A DNA stretch of 64,000 nt from Spongospora subterranea f. sp. subterranea (Eukaryota; Endomyxa: Phytomyxea; Phytomyxea; Plasmodiophorida). The notes beneath the pieces were generated by a model. The model did no database searches. It was given only the letters and a program-made list of their open reading frames with translations, and was not told where the DNA came from. Every line of letters starts with the position of its first letter. Position 1 is the first letter of the stretch. The stretch covers positions 1-64,000 of the forward strand of contig JAUGWO010000140.1 of NCBI GenBank assembly GCA_049724395.1, in the 5' to 3' direction. The translations under genes were made by a program, and so were the position numbers. Of this stretch, positions 11,280-21,982 are shown one piece after another.

Positions 11280-11489
11280 GCAATTTTGCAGGTTTTGGCC
11301 AGTTAGTGCGGCCAGTGAATTCTGTCACACCCTAGTTAGGGTGTGAATTAACTGGCCGCAATCGCTGGCCTACTTTGATCAATCAGGCCAGTGAATGCGG
11401 CCAGTTAATTCACACCCTACCAGCGGCCTACAGAAAACACTGGCCGCACTAACTGGCCAAGAAACTGCGGCCAGTTAGTGCGGCCAGTG
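11280..11489 (-). repeat. Right terminal inverted repeat
   Basis: The reverse complement of this segment matches 7434-7645 almost base for base, including the three internal palindromes and the central GATTGATCAAAGTAGG spacer. Differences are a few substitutions near the inner edge. Confidence 0.85.
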
Positions 11490-11544
11490 AATTATAGCCG
11501 CCCCTTTTAAACGAGTAGACGGCTCCAAGTCGTTTTTGAAAAAT

Positions 11545-12856
11545 CTGGAACTGGAAGTCACAAGTAAGGACTCTGGAACTGGAAGTCTAAAGTAAGGACT
11601 CTGGTACTGGAAGTCTAAAGTAAGGACTCTGGAACTGGAAGTCTAAAGTAAGGACTCTGGAACTGGAAGTCTAAAGTAAGGACTCTGGAACTGGAAGTCT
11701 AAAGTAAGGACTCTGGAACTGGAAGTCACAAGTAAGGACTCTGGAACTGGAAGTCTAAAGTAAGGACTCTGGAACTGGAAGTCTAAAGTAAGGACTCTGG
11801 AACTGGAAGTCTAAAGTAAGGACTCTGGAACTGGAAGTCTAAAGTAAGGACTCTGGAACTGGAAGTCTAAAGTAAGGACTCTGGAACTGGAAGTCTAAAG
11901 TAAGGACTCTGGAACTGGAAGTCACAAGTAAGGACTCTGGAACTGGAAGTCTAAAGTAAGGACTCTGGAACTGGAAGTCTAAAGTAAGGACTCTGGAACT
12001 GGAAGTCTAAAGTAAGGACTCTGGAACTGGAAGTCTAAAGTAAGGACTCTGGAACTGGAAGTCTAAAGTAAGGACTCTGGAACTGGAAGTCTAAAGTAAG
12101 GACTCTGGAACTGGAAGTCTAAAGTAAGGACTCTGGAACTGGAAGTCTAAAGTAAGGACTCTGGAACTGGAAGTCTAAAGTAAGGACTCTGGAACTGGAA
12201 GTCTAAAGTAAGGACTCTGGAACTGGAAGTCTAAAGTAAGGACTCTGGAACTGGAAGTCACAAGTAAGGACTCTGGAACTGGAAGTCTAAAGTAAGGACT
12301 CTGGAACTGGAAGTCTAAAGTAAGGACTCTGGAACTGGAAGTCTAAAGTAAGGACTCTGGAACTGGAAGTCTAAAGTAAGGACTCTGGAACTGGAAGTCT
12401 AAAGTAAGGACTCTGGAACTGGAAGTCTAAAGTAAGGACTCTGGAACTGGAAGTCACAAGTAAGGACTCTGGAACTGGAAGTCTAAAGTAAGGACTCTGG
12501 AACTGGAAGTCTAAAGTAAGGACTCTGGAACTGGAAGTCTAAAGTAAGGACTCTGGAACTGGAAGTCTAAAGTAAGGACTCTGGAACTGGAAGTCTAAAG
12601 TAAGGACTCTGGAACTGGAAGTCTAAAGTAAGGACTCTGGAACTGGAAGTCTAAAGTAAGGACTCTGGAACTGGAAGTCTAAAGTAAGGACTCTGGAACT
12701 GGAAGTCTAAAGTAAGGACTCTGGAACTGGAAGTCTAAAGTAAGGACTCTGGAACTGGAAGTCTAAAGTAAGGACTCTGGAACTGGAAGTCTAAAGTAAG
12801 GACTCTGGAACTGGAAGTCTAAAGTAAGGACTCTGGAACTGGAAGTCTAAAGTAAG
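11545..12856. repeat. 28-bp minisatellite, about 46 copies
   Basis: The unit is GGACTCTGGAACTGGAAGTC followed by TAAAGTAA. Copies are almost identical. A variant unit with CACAAGTAA in place of TAAAGTAA occurs with the variant bases at about 11557, 11725, 11921, 12257 and 12453, spaced by exactly 6, 7, 12 and 7 units, which shows blockwise amplification. One unit at about 11600 has GGTACTGG. The array starts about 55 bp outside the right end of the USP-carrying transposon. Near identity implies recent expansion or homogenisation. No long open frame. Confidence 0.97.
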
Positions 12857-13146
12857 CCCTTTCATTTCCAAATCGAGCGGCGATGTTGGGCCAGCTACGT
12901 TCTTTTAACGAAGGACACGGAACAGATGATGATGATTGATGGCGTCATGGCGAGCGTCAGCTGTGCTGTCGGTGCGGCCGTCTCCGGGCTTTCGTGCCAA
13001 ACCGATCACACCAACAAGTTTACTGTTAAAAACGACACATGGGCGCAAATTCATGAAGGTGACCATGACTGCTGGTATTCACGCGCGCCTTTTGCGGTTG
13101 TTTCCGAGGATGGGCCTAGCTAACGGATGAAGAAAAGGTCATTCTG
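12857..13146. other. No recognisable gene
   Basis: Two overlapping short plus-strand frames (12926-13130) have no family match. Nothing else is visible. Confidence 0.4.
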
Positions 13147-13257
13147 ACGTTGAAATTTGTCGACGTAAACTGTCAGTTCTTTGAGATTGATGAGGAACAA
13201 GTGAATTACCTTATCAATCTCAAAGAACTGACAGTTTACGTCGACTAATTTCAACGT
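13147..13257. repeat. 45-bp-arm hairpin
   Basis: Arms 13147-13191 and 13213-13257 are reverse complements with a single mismatch, separated by 21 bp. The left arm begins ACGTTGAAATTTGTCGACG. There is no coding potential. The near-perfect arms imply a recent origin or selection. It lies 32 bp from the short inverted-repeat element that follows. Confidence 0.92.
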
Positions 13258-13404
13258 CGGGTGACCCGCGCTACATTCGACAACATTTATTGTTCCTCAA
13301 AACGAGCTCCACATGTCCATCGCCGACCAGGGTTCGAACCCTCCAGCATTTCTCGAATCTAAAAAACGCCGCATTCAGCGACGCCAAGGATATTGGCGAG
13401 GAAA

Positions 13405-13640
13405 CTATTTGAAAACTTGCAGGTGAGTCATCTCTCGCTCTTCCGTTTTCAAGTTCGATAAGAGTTTGATTTGAAGTAAGTCTCCAACTGGCGTGATCAA
13501 CGCATTATCGATGATATGGTTGTGATCCATGCATCGGTGATTGATGACATAGTCCCCTGCCTTTCGATCGAATGTCAGATTGACATACCAACTGCAAGTG
13601 GACTTCAATCTCTTTCGGTATTTCTTGATCCTAAAGTTGC
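13405..13640 (-). pseudogene. FAR1/MULE-type N-terminal zinc-domain fragment
   Basis: The minus-strand frame contains STCSWYVNLTFDRKAGDYVI, then HRCMDHNHII. The spacing of C...C...H-x-H matches the N-terminal zinc-binding module of MULE transposases and FAR1-type proteins, which recognise transposon ends. The open frame extends to 13794, but the upstream part has no match. No catalytic domain follows, so this is a remnant inside the 822-bp element. Confidence 0.5.
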
Positions 13641-13837
13641 AGTAGCTAGCGGCGTGCTGCCAAATCTTGGATCCAGCTTGTAGTATTGGATGGGGATTAA
13701 GCACCAAAAATGGATGCGAGTTACATGCGACGACGAATCTGGGAAGGAAGGAGGCTAAGCAGCGAAAATGGATGCGAATTACACCCAAACACAAACCCGT
13801 TAAGTCTGACCGTATCCCCGACGCTGTGCAGTTGGAC

Positions 13838-13900
13838 TGTCTTGTTTCCCCTTTTTGCGTTGAGGAGTAGGTTTCTGGTGAAAAAACCAGTTTTGCTCAG
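13838..13900 (-). repeat. Dispersed repeat, copy 1 (box-B-like family)
   Basis: On the minus strand this reads AACTGGTTTTTTCACCAGAA, then ACCTACTCCTC and AAAAGGGGAAACAAG. The same unit is found at 14117-14187 and 34147-34222 on the plus strand. The other two copies start with AGTTCGAAACCCAGC, similar to a polymerase III box B, so a tRNA-derived SINE is a reasonable guess. I see no A box. Confidence 0.6.
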
Positions 13901-14116
13901 CATAATCAATGGGAGCGCTCGTCGGAATCATGTTGTGATTGGATTACTCTCTATTAGTAATTAGCTGTGATACTGTGTTTTACGCGTTAAGTGTCGTAAC
14001 ATTGAGCGAACTCGCCTTGCATGTTGAACAAAAAAAAAGGCATAAAAAATGGCTTTTCACCGCCAATATGTCGGATTCGATGGACATGGGAGCTCGTTTT
14101 GAGGAACAATAGTTAC

Positions 14117-14187
14117 TCAAGAGTTCGAAACCCAGCAAAGTTGGGTTTTTCACCAGAATCCTACTCCTCGAAGCAAAAATTAGTTAG
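14117..14187 (+). repeat. Dispersed repeat, copy 2 (box-B-like family)
   Basis: Begins CAAGAGTTCGAAACCCAGC, followed by GGGTTTTTCACCAGAA and CCTACTCCTCGAAGC. It is more diverged than the copy at 34147 and sits just outside the right end of the 822-bp element. Confidence 0.6.
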
Positions 14188-14638
14188 GACTTTGTTTTAA
14201 CATATGGGCGTTCACTAATTGGGACGGCGCACGTTCACCTAAATACTTGTAGGCGATCAGGCGAATGAACTCGCGGCAGGGTGCGAACTGATTGGGAAGG
14301 CGATGATACATAATGGGCACTAATTGATATTACTGCACAGTGGATGCTCTTTTTTTCATCGACGTCTGGGACATCAGCACCGTATTCAGGCACTGGTTCT
14401 CCATCGAAAGGGTTTTTTAGCTGGAGATGGATTCTGTAGGTCAACAGATAGCTGTTTAATATGCCACTCCCCTGTAATATCAAGTGACAGCCCACATCGT
14501 ACTGTATCATCGCTGTTTTGTCAAAAATGTTAACCCAAACGATGTTGATAGTAAACGACGTTGCCCGAACTGAGCTTTTGCCCAGTTCGGACGGTACGCT
14601 TTAGTCGTTTATTAGTAATATCTAGTTAGGCATGAACC
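14188..14638. other. No clear gene
   Basis: A 91-codon minus-strand frame (14235-14510) has no match I trust. An imperfect palindrome sits at about 14560-14590 (GCCCGAACTGAGC with GCCCAGTTCGGAC). Confidence 0.4.
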
Positions 14639-16205
14639 CTAGCAAGTACCGTTCATGACAGTAGCCCCCCGTTTCGGGCGCGGTTCCTCAGGGTGCGTCT
14701 GATGGCATTGAACAATGCAATTCCTTAGAGCGGGTGTGGCGGAGAGGAGTAGCGATGTTGAGGGTTTCCAAGTACGATCCGAGACGTCATAAACCTTCCA
14801 GTCCACTAGATACTGGTGTTGACCACGAAAGCATCGTGAGGCAATGATATCTTCAACCTCATAAAGAGGTTGTTGGCTATCGTCCAAGGTAAACGGTGGT
14901 GGTTTACGTTGTTTGCGACCAGACAGTTGATTCTCGATATAGGGCTCCAGTAGCGAACAATGAAAAACGCGGTGCAATCTAGAGTCTGTCGGAAGATCAA
15001 GCTCGTAGGCAACAGGGTTGACTATTCGAACAATAATAAAAGGGCCTAACCGCTTCTCAGAAAGATGGTCACAAGGCCTCTTGGAAGGAATCGAATCGCG
15101 AATTAACCACACCTTATCGCCAATGGTAAATTTGTGATGTGCTCGACGTTTGCTATCTGCAAAACGCTTCATATTATCCACAGATTTCCGTAAGGTCGGC
15201 TGAAGATGAGTGTGAACATCGTGAAGATGGGAGATCAACTCCACAGCGGCAGGATTTGGACATAATCCACTACTTGGAACTCGCAAATCATAACGTGAAA
15301 CCCATAATTCGCGTAGAAAGGAGAGACTCCAGTTGAAGAATGGAAAGAATTGTTGTACGCGAATTCAGCCATGGGTAGAATATCCACCCAGTCATTTTGA
15401 CGATCGTTTAGAAAACAACTCGCTCTGTTTGACCGTCTGATTCAGGATGGCGTGACGAGGAGAGATTCCGTTGAATATGTAAGGACTTCAGAAGATGCTT
15501 CCAGAATTGGGCAACGAACTGGGGCCCTCTATCAGACACAATATCAGTCGGAAGACCGTGTAACTCAACAATGTTATCGATAACTAGCTTAGCCAGATCA
15601 CAACTGGTAATGGTTTCATTGCATGGGATGAAATGAGCCATTTTTGTGTATTGATGACCATGGGTGAGAGGGAATGGGAAGCGGGAGTAATAAACCCGAG
15701 GGCTTGCGGCGAGGAACTTTCGAACGCAGATCGAACGAAGGATTTGACCATCGAGCGCATGCCTGGCCACGTAAACTGCCTGGCAATTAACTCATACGTT
15801 TTAGTGATGCCGAAATGACCAGCTAATGGTGAATCATGGCAAGAGGATAGAATTTGTAATTGCTTTGTTTTGTCGTCGACGCGCTCAGGTTCCAATGGGC
15901 ACAGAGTCATCGCATTGACGAAGCGCGAATTTGGCAATACGGGTTTGTTGAAGACTGTGCTCGGAACTCTCAGCAAAGTCAGGGCGACGTGACAATGCAT
16001 CTGGCTTTTGAGAAAGGGACCCTGGCCGCGGATGACAAAATCAAAATCTGACAGAAATAATGACCATCGCGCTTGGCGACGATTCAACAGCTTTGACGTC
16101 ATGAACCACTCGAGATTCTTATGGTCGCTCAATACAAGTATTTGAGAAGTAGCACCATCCAGATAGTGGCGCCAGGCTTGGAAAGAGGTGACCGTTCTGG
16201 TCCTT
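14639..16205 (-). mobile_element. Broken Ty3/gypsy chromovirus fossil (partial)
   Basis: A partial LTR-retrotransposon of the chromovirus branch of Ty3/gypsy lies on the minus strand. Parts recognisable in order are the end of RNase H, the integrase zinc-binding region, the integrase core, and an integrase C-terminus followed by a chromodomain. The gag, protease and reverse transcriptase parts are missing and I found no pair of LTRs. The coding region is interrupted in several places, so it is a dead, fairly old copy. Chromodomains of this group target insertion to heterochromatin. Confidence 0.85.
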
Positions 16206-19200
16206 TTCCGCGTTCACTCGACGGACCGAGTCATCAGCAAGCTTGAGGAAAAAAGGTATTCCTGGGTTCTCCAGAGTTTCCGAGTTCTACCCCGTCTTTC
16301 TTTCGAGTGTTCAATGACGCCGCATTTGGGTAAAGAAAAATAGGCAATTTTATCAAAATTTCCACTTGTATGTATGCGTGTTCGAGCCACCTACCAAGGA
16401 ATTTGGCGAAGTGGCTATTTTCAGCTATCCAAAGAACTCGCACATACCCACTACGGTTGAACACCACCTTATCGTGATTTGTTTTGAATCTCGGGAGGTT
16501 TTTGCATTAGCTCTAGAAACATTTCGGATTCATCTACCTCGTTGACATGAGCAACGACAAAAAAGTCGTATATGCGGCACTGGGTTTTTGTGTTTGATTC
16601 GAAGCTTGGTAAGTGGTGCAGGAGAACGAACTGGTGGGGATTGGCAAAGACTGCTAAAACATTGTTTTCGTAAACTGCCCAACGCTGTCTCTTCAATTTA
16701 GGCATTCAACAAGTAATTTATATTTAAGAAAACACTACTGCTGCAACATCAAAGTCGAAATATATAACGTTGTGTCGTCAATTTATTTGTATTCCTGCTT
16801 AGATAATAAAATTCAAGTTTTCGGGTTGAAATGCCAGAATTGTAGGATAATACTATAGTCCAAATTTGACCATTGTCGTGGCGTCTGCTATGTCAGCTTA
16901 AACTCGTGCTTGTTCCTGTGGACCATTACAACCAATGGGATCACAACTCCAACGAAAAGGCAGGTACCGCCTAATAAATACGAGCCAAGTGATGGCAGCT
17001 CAATATCCAGCAATATACCCTGGCATCAACCGTCAGACTGTCGTTAACGATTGTGTTTATGAATGTCAAACCAGCATCAATCCCCTGAGGTTAACGACGC
17101 TCTCTCCGCCGCTCTTGTTATATTTGGTCTGTGGAACCAGGTAGGCACCGGTTGAGGTCATGGTTGCGTCCCAACGGTGTACACTAGCGCCATATCGCTT
17201 TTGTGCAATTTGGGAAAGCGCCTTGTATAGTACAATGGCGAATATTTCCATAGACAGGTGGTCGAAGGAAGTGCAGTCGTAAGGGCAATTAGTTGTCTCT
17301 GAAAGCAGCAATGCACATCTCCAGGTTTCCGAGGCAATCACCGGACGAATATGTTGCCATTGGCAGGGTATTCGATGTTTTCCCGATTTCCGTTGCCCGC
17401 CATTCTCGCTGTTTGGCCATGGCCATTCCAGCAGATAAAGCACATAGCGATGGAATGTTTTAGTTCATTGACCCGAATGCGTCAGGCAAATGATATTCGT
17501 CTTCCTTACATGATAAACAATCTAGGAATACCTCAAATTCGACCGGGAGACTTTGATTGCAAGAGGCTTTGAACGGGAATCCTAATCGCATGCAAAAAAA
17601 TGTCTGGACGCGTGTTTGGGGGGAGCTGTGATCAAAACGCAGCGCTTTGAACTTGCTAATTCGCGGTGTCGAACTCGACGAAATGATATGCATGCTTCTT
17701 TGGTTTGCTGGGTAAAAAGGATTCAACCCGACATCCTAGACTCGTGATCAAGGTTTTCAAACTGAGGGGTCTCTAATCGAGGAGAAATTTCAACATTATA
17801 TGGTAAAACCATCCACGTTTTTTTACAATAATTGCAGGTTCAAAGCGGAACTACCTTCTTCATCATCTCCGTCTATCAGACACTTGTCGCCTGGCAACAA
17901 GCCATTTGATAGCTGCACAGAAACTTTATTGAACTGGCTTGGCAAAAAATATTAGCAAACCACTTTTCTAATTTTCACAATCAGCAACCCAGGGTTAGGT
18001 CGAATATATTCACCGAACACTGCCTACTCTGAACAGTACCTGGGACACATGATATTAAGAAACTCATTCATGTATTGATGATCAGAGTTTGTGTTGTCCA
18101 ATTGGTGTTGGACCTGATTTGTTGTTCTGAAAACATAAATGCTTCTTTAAAAATATAAAATAGGAGTTCTCAGGGTGTTCCTTCTTCGTCGATAAGGCAT
18201 CACGTTTGGCCATTGTGATGCAGCAGTTGTTGACGAGATAGAACATGCAGTTGTAGTAGACCGGGGTTCATGCTTATGAACGACAGCTCTATGAAGCAAC
18301 ACGATATTTTGAATGATCGCCACCGTTTCCAGGACAACCCAATTCGCAGCCACAATGGGAGAGAGGTGATCATGAGATTGCGTCGCTGTCGGCATGTAAT
18401 CGTGATTGATTCTCACAGTTGACGTGTCACTTCGGGAACTGGACCCAATAGGTTGACAGCTCAATCCGTCCACCCATACTTGATACTCCTATTAAACTTA
18501 GCAACACCTTTGTCAACAATAAACGCTGATCATATCTCAATCAAGGCGACAACCTTATCAACAAGTAACCGATGAGAAACCTTTCCAAACTGCTTGAAGA
18601 TTCCTGATCAAACATCGAAAGAAAAAACAGGCTCAAGGCGTCCGCTACACTGTACTCGATTGTTTCCTCAAACCGGTGCAAAATTTCAAGCAAATGTCGA
18701 ATTTTTGCTGTCGAAATGCTGTTGAGTGCTTAAGAAACCAGCTAAACGAGTTCGTCGAAATCAGAGGTGCAACGGGCTCGCGGAATGCCTTTTCTGCTTT
18801 CCAGAACATTCCAATGGTGGTTATGTAGAATAATACTTCCGATCAAAATCGAAAGATCGCCCCCAAATTCAATCTAGTCAGCAAAAGCAACATCACAATG
18901 GCCAAACGTGACCTCTCAATGACAGTAAGGCATCCAGGGAAGAAATTTGTGCTGTACTCACAATGTAAAAATTATCTACATCATCGTTCCAAGACTAAAC
19001 CCATTAATAGGAGTATAAGTTTTGAGCCCCAGGGCTACAACTTAACGTTCTGCATTGTTCAACGATGATTCTTGTACAAAGTTGAAGGGTTCAGTCGCCG
19101 TTCATCTGCTCTTCCGAGACAGGGTCGATGGCAAGATACAGCACCACCTTTAATCATAAATGCAGTAAAATTCATCATTCACTCCCTGTCGATGCATGGC

Positions 19201-19586
19201 AGACCCTTTGCAATTGCGTCAGCAATGGGTGCATGATGGAACTCATCACCTGACATCGATACGATGATAGAAGACGGGACGGATACCTGACGGTTCCATT
19301 TATTCATTTGCGCATGACGCTTTCATCCATCAAGGGTTGATCGCTCGGTGTCCTGAACATAAATACTCAATGCACATTGTTCGCCGGACATCGAGAAACA
19401 CGGTAGTATGAAAGGCATGCCAGCCAGACAGGTCAATTTTGACATCTCGCGATTTTGGCGCTGATGTCGGGACTTGTGACCTTTGCTATTGGAAAGGGGC
19501 TGCAAATCGCTTTGAGCTAGTTAAAGTTCGGTGAAAATTGTCTGGTCTTGCCCCAGGACCAATGAACTGATTATACATGTTGAAGT
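16206..19586. other. Gene desert with short unassigned frames
   Basis: Several minus-strand frames of 78-126 codons are open (16234-16467, 16469-16705, 17066-17443, 17460-17726, 18147-18473), but none shows a domain, and flanking splice sites do not join them into anything I recognise. AT-rich stretches at 16720-16850 and 17800-18130 look non-coding. The 78-codon frame at 16469-16705 (starting MPKLKRQRWAVYENN) is the best candidate for a real but unidentified exon. Confidence 0.4.
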
Positions 19587-20949
19587 TTATTTGATCTGAC
19601 AGTTGCGGAGGGTAGAAGGGGCAGATATACGACCACGATTTGTCATAAATGGCAAATCACCACAATTCGCAGTAGGAGCGTCTTCGTCCGATGTTCTTAA
19701 CATCTTGAACAGCTTATGGAGCTTCTTGGGCTTAATTTGTTCTGGGTTAGCGAGGTTATTGACGCCCTTGAAGGCACGTATTCAGTGTTGGCCAACACAG
19801 CAGGCCAGGGAAGCTTACAGGGAACATCACCTTATCTCCAGGCACCACGCCTTTTGGTGGTAAGATCGGGACGACAACGGTGTGGTCGGCGTTAGAGGCG
19901 CAAAGAACTAAACCAGACGAAGGGACACCTTTGACATCGGAGGCGGAAATGTTCACCAAAACACACACATCTCGGTTCTAAAACCAACGTCATCGTCTTG
20001 CAATTCACAAAAATTTCAAAACCACAAACCATCATTTCATCTACAGAAACAAAATTCGCTAGACCCGACACTACTTGTCGTGGACCTGCCACTTCTCCTA
20101 ACTGAAAACAAACATTAGGAGCTTCATAACTGATTGGAAAACGCACAACAAATTACATCGATTTTCTCAAGATATAAACTGGGATCAGTTGGATGCGCTG
20201 TAAAGAGCAATACGATGAGCCGCCCGATGAACCCTCAAAAAAGAGCATCTACCTTCTACACTGACAACTTTTCCAATACGAATATCTAAACTGGCCGCAT
20301 CCTCCAGGAACGGATTACTTTCTTTGCCTGACGCTGATAACTTGACTTTCTTTGGTTTCTTCTCTTTGGCAGCTCCTTGTTGCTTGCCTGATTTGCTATC
20401 GACAACCAACTTTATGACCACTAAATATATTCAGTCAACGCGCGAATGATCTGAATAAAGGCGGTGACTGAGTTTGCTCACCATTTGGGAAATATGGCAG
20501 ATGATCTTGACTAATGATATATTGAATATGATCGAACCATCGAGATAGAGAGCATGATGAGTATTGGGCTTCATCGCTCAATGATGCCATCTTCCTATAC
20601 AATAGGCCAAATACTAACCGATCTGTCACAGATGTATCGTTCCTGAAAATTTGGCATAAATTAGCGGATAATCAAGAGCAGCCATGAAGCTGCAAGACCA
20701 TTGCAGGAATGTTCGCGATAAGAGATACTCATTGAGGAAATTGAGGTTTGATGCTGTGGCGTTGCTAACCAAGCCAGGGTCACCACCTAAACGCTGAACA
20801 GCACTGAAGAACCCATTGATCGTCTCGCCATTATCGACCAGAACTACATCGGCATTGGGGTCATCGATTTGGCAAAACCGGGCAGATGGTATGGCCGCCA
20901 ACAAAGCCAATGTGCGATCGTCAGAAATGGATCCATGAACCTCAGCCAT
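19587..20949 (-). CDS. Arc1p/AIMP1-like tRNA-binding cofactor
   Basis: Exons joined by short GT-AG introns give, in order: an N-terminal part (MAEVHGSISDDRTLALL...) that with the next exon (SLSRWFDHIQYIISQ) resembles a GST-C-like helical domain; a Lys-rich linker (AAKEKKPKKVKLSASGKE); and a C-terminal EMAPII/OB-fold tRNA-binding domain. The last is clear from ASLDIRIGKVVSVE, HPTDPSLYLEKIDV, VVSGLANFVSVDEM, ISASDVKGVPSSGLVLCAS, PPKGVVPGDKV and the end STLRNCQIK. The domain normally binds the elbow of tRNA and helps deliver it to aminoacyl-tRNA synthetases in the cytoplasm. GST-like domain plus Lys-rich linker plus EMAPII is the layout of yeast Arc1p and apicomplexan tRIP; human AIMP1 has no GST-like domain. 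The start is the ATG at 20949; an upstream in-frame codon at 20988 is also open. All introns and frames are consistent. Confidence 0.82.
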
Positions 20950-21048
20950 TTTAATAAATAGGAATGGCAGTGACTGATGAGCGTGCATAAAACTGCGTGA
21001 TGTGGCTATATAATAACTCTGGTGTAGTTGTTATTTACCGTGCAGTCG

Positions 21049-21885
21049 CAACGACACGTTTCACGACTCGTCAAGTCGTCATGTCATTTCGACATTACCT
21101 ATACGAGGGACCCATCAGTACGACTCCCTCCGTCTCATAAAATGGTTTCGAAACGAATTTATTGGTGATCATACCCAGTCACATCGAGTCAAATAGACAA
21201 GGTCTTCAGGGCAAGACAACACGACTCGTCATGATCGTTTTCTATACGAGGGACCCATCAGTACGACACGTTTCACGACTCGTCATGATCGTTTTCTATA
21301 CGAGGGATCCAACGACACGTTTCGCGACTTGTCATGTCGTCTCCTATACGAGGGACCCATCAGTACGACACGTTTCACGACTTGTCATGTCGTTTCCTAT
21401 ACGAGGGACCCATCAGTACGACACGTTTCACGATTTGTCATGTCGTCTCCTATACGAGGGACCCATCAGTACGACACGTTTCACGACTCGTCATGTCGTT
21501 TCCTATACAAGGACCCATCAGTACGACCCGTTTCACGACTCGTCATGTCGTTTCCTATACAAGGACCCATCAGTATGACACGTTTCACGACTCGTCATGT
21601 CGTTTCCTATACAGGGACCCATCAGTATGACACGTTTCACGACTCGTCATGTCGTTTCCTATACAAGGATCCATCAGTATGACACGTTTCATGACTCGTC
21701 ATGTCGTTTCCTATACAAGGACCCATCAGTATGACACGTTTCATGACTCGTCATGTCGTTTCCTATACAAGGACCCATCAGTATGACACGTTTCATGACT
21801 CGTCATGTCGTTTCCTATACAAGGACCCATCAGTATGACACGTTTAACGACTCGTCATGTCGTTTCCAAAGACCCATCAGTACAA
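21049..21885 (+). repeat. 52-53-bp minisatellite, about 16 copies
   Basis: Units contain ACGTTTCACGACTCGTCATG, then TCGTTTCCTATACGAGGGACC and CATCAGTACGACAC. Early units carry ACGAGGGACC and later ones ACAAGGACC, so the array has two sub-families in blocks. Unit length is not a multiple of three and the overlapping open frames are a by-product of repetition, not genes. It lies between the Arc1p-like gene and the coiled-coil gene. Confidence 0.95.
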
Positions 21886-21982
21886 CAAACGGGTTTATTT
21901 CTGGATTTGGAATCGGCTGGTCAAAGGTTTCATAATTTTTCGAGCATGCTGACCAGGCAGGAGTTCACTGTTGGGTTGGGAA

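Larger units (their letters stand above)
7434..11489 (+). mobile_element. 4.1-kb MULE-like DNA transposon carrying a USP domain
   Basis: The element is bounded by nearly identical terminal inverted repeats of about 210 bp (about 7434-7645 and 11280-11489) that begin CACTGGCCGC. Each repeat is itself a set of nested palindromes built from (A/T)ACTGGCCGC and its complement. The outermost unit is a hairpin with 21-bp arms. Inside lies a coding region on the plus strand (7751-10977) with an N-terminal zinc-binding region, a MULE-like transposase, an AT-hook and a USP-type peptidase. The near identity of the two ends suggests a fairly recent insertion. I could not find a convincing target-site duplication next to CACTG, so the exact ends may differ by some bases. 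CACTG ends are also used by the CACTA superfamily, so superfamily placement should rest on the transposase. Confidence 0.8.
13289..14110. mobile_element. 822-bp inverted-repeat element, probably a MULE derivative
   Basis: The ends are inverted repeats of 33-34 bp: 13289-13322 (starting ATTGTTCCTCAAAACGAGC) and 14078-14110, with one base of length difference. Inside, the minus strand keeps a fragment of a FAR1/MULE-type zinc-binding domain, so this looks like an internally deleted, non-autonomous relative of MULE elements. A sequence like a tRNA-type box B (GGGTTCGAACCC) lies at 13331, just inside the left end. Confidence 0.6.

Noticed and set aside
7434-11489. Placing the USP-carrying element in the CACTA superfamily because of its CACTG tips
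   Set aside because: The transposase shows the MULE-type C-x2-H block and terminal E motif. No CACTA-type 3-bp target duplication was visible.
13326-13345. Possible tRNA gene (GGGTTCGAACCC, a perfect box B)
   Set aside because: No A box, anticodon arm or acceptor stem could be fitted on either strand. Kept only as a possible SINE or tRNA-derived remnant.
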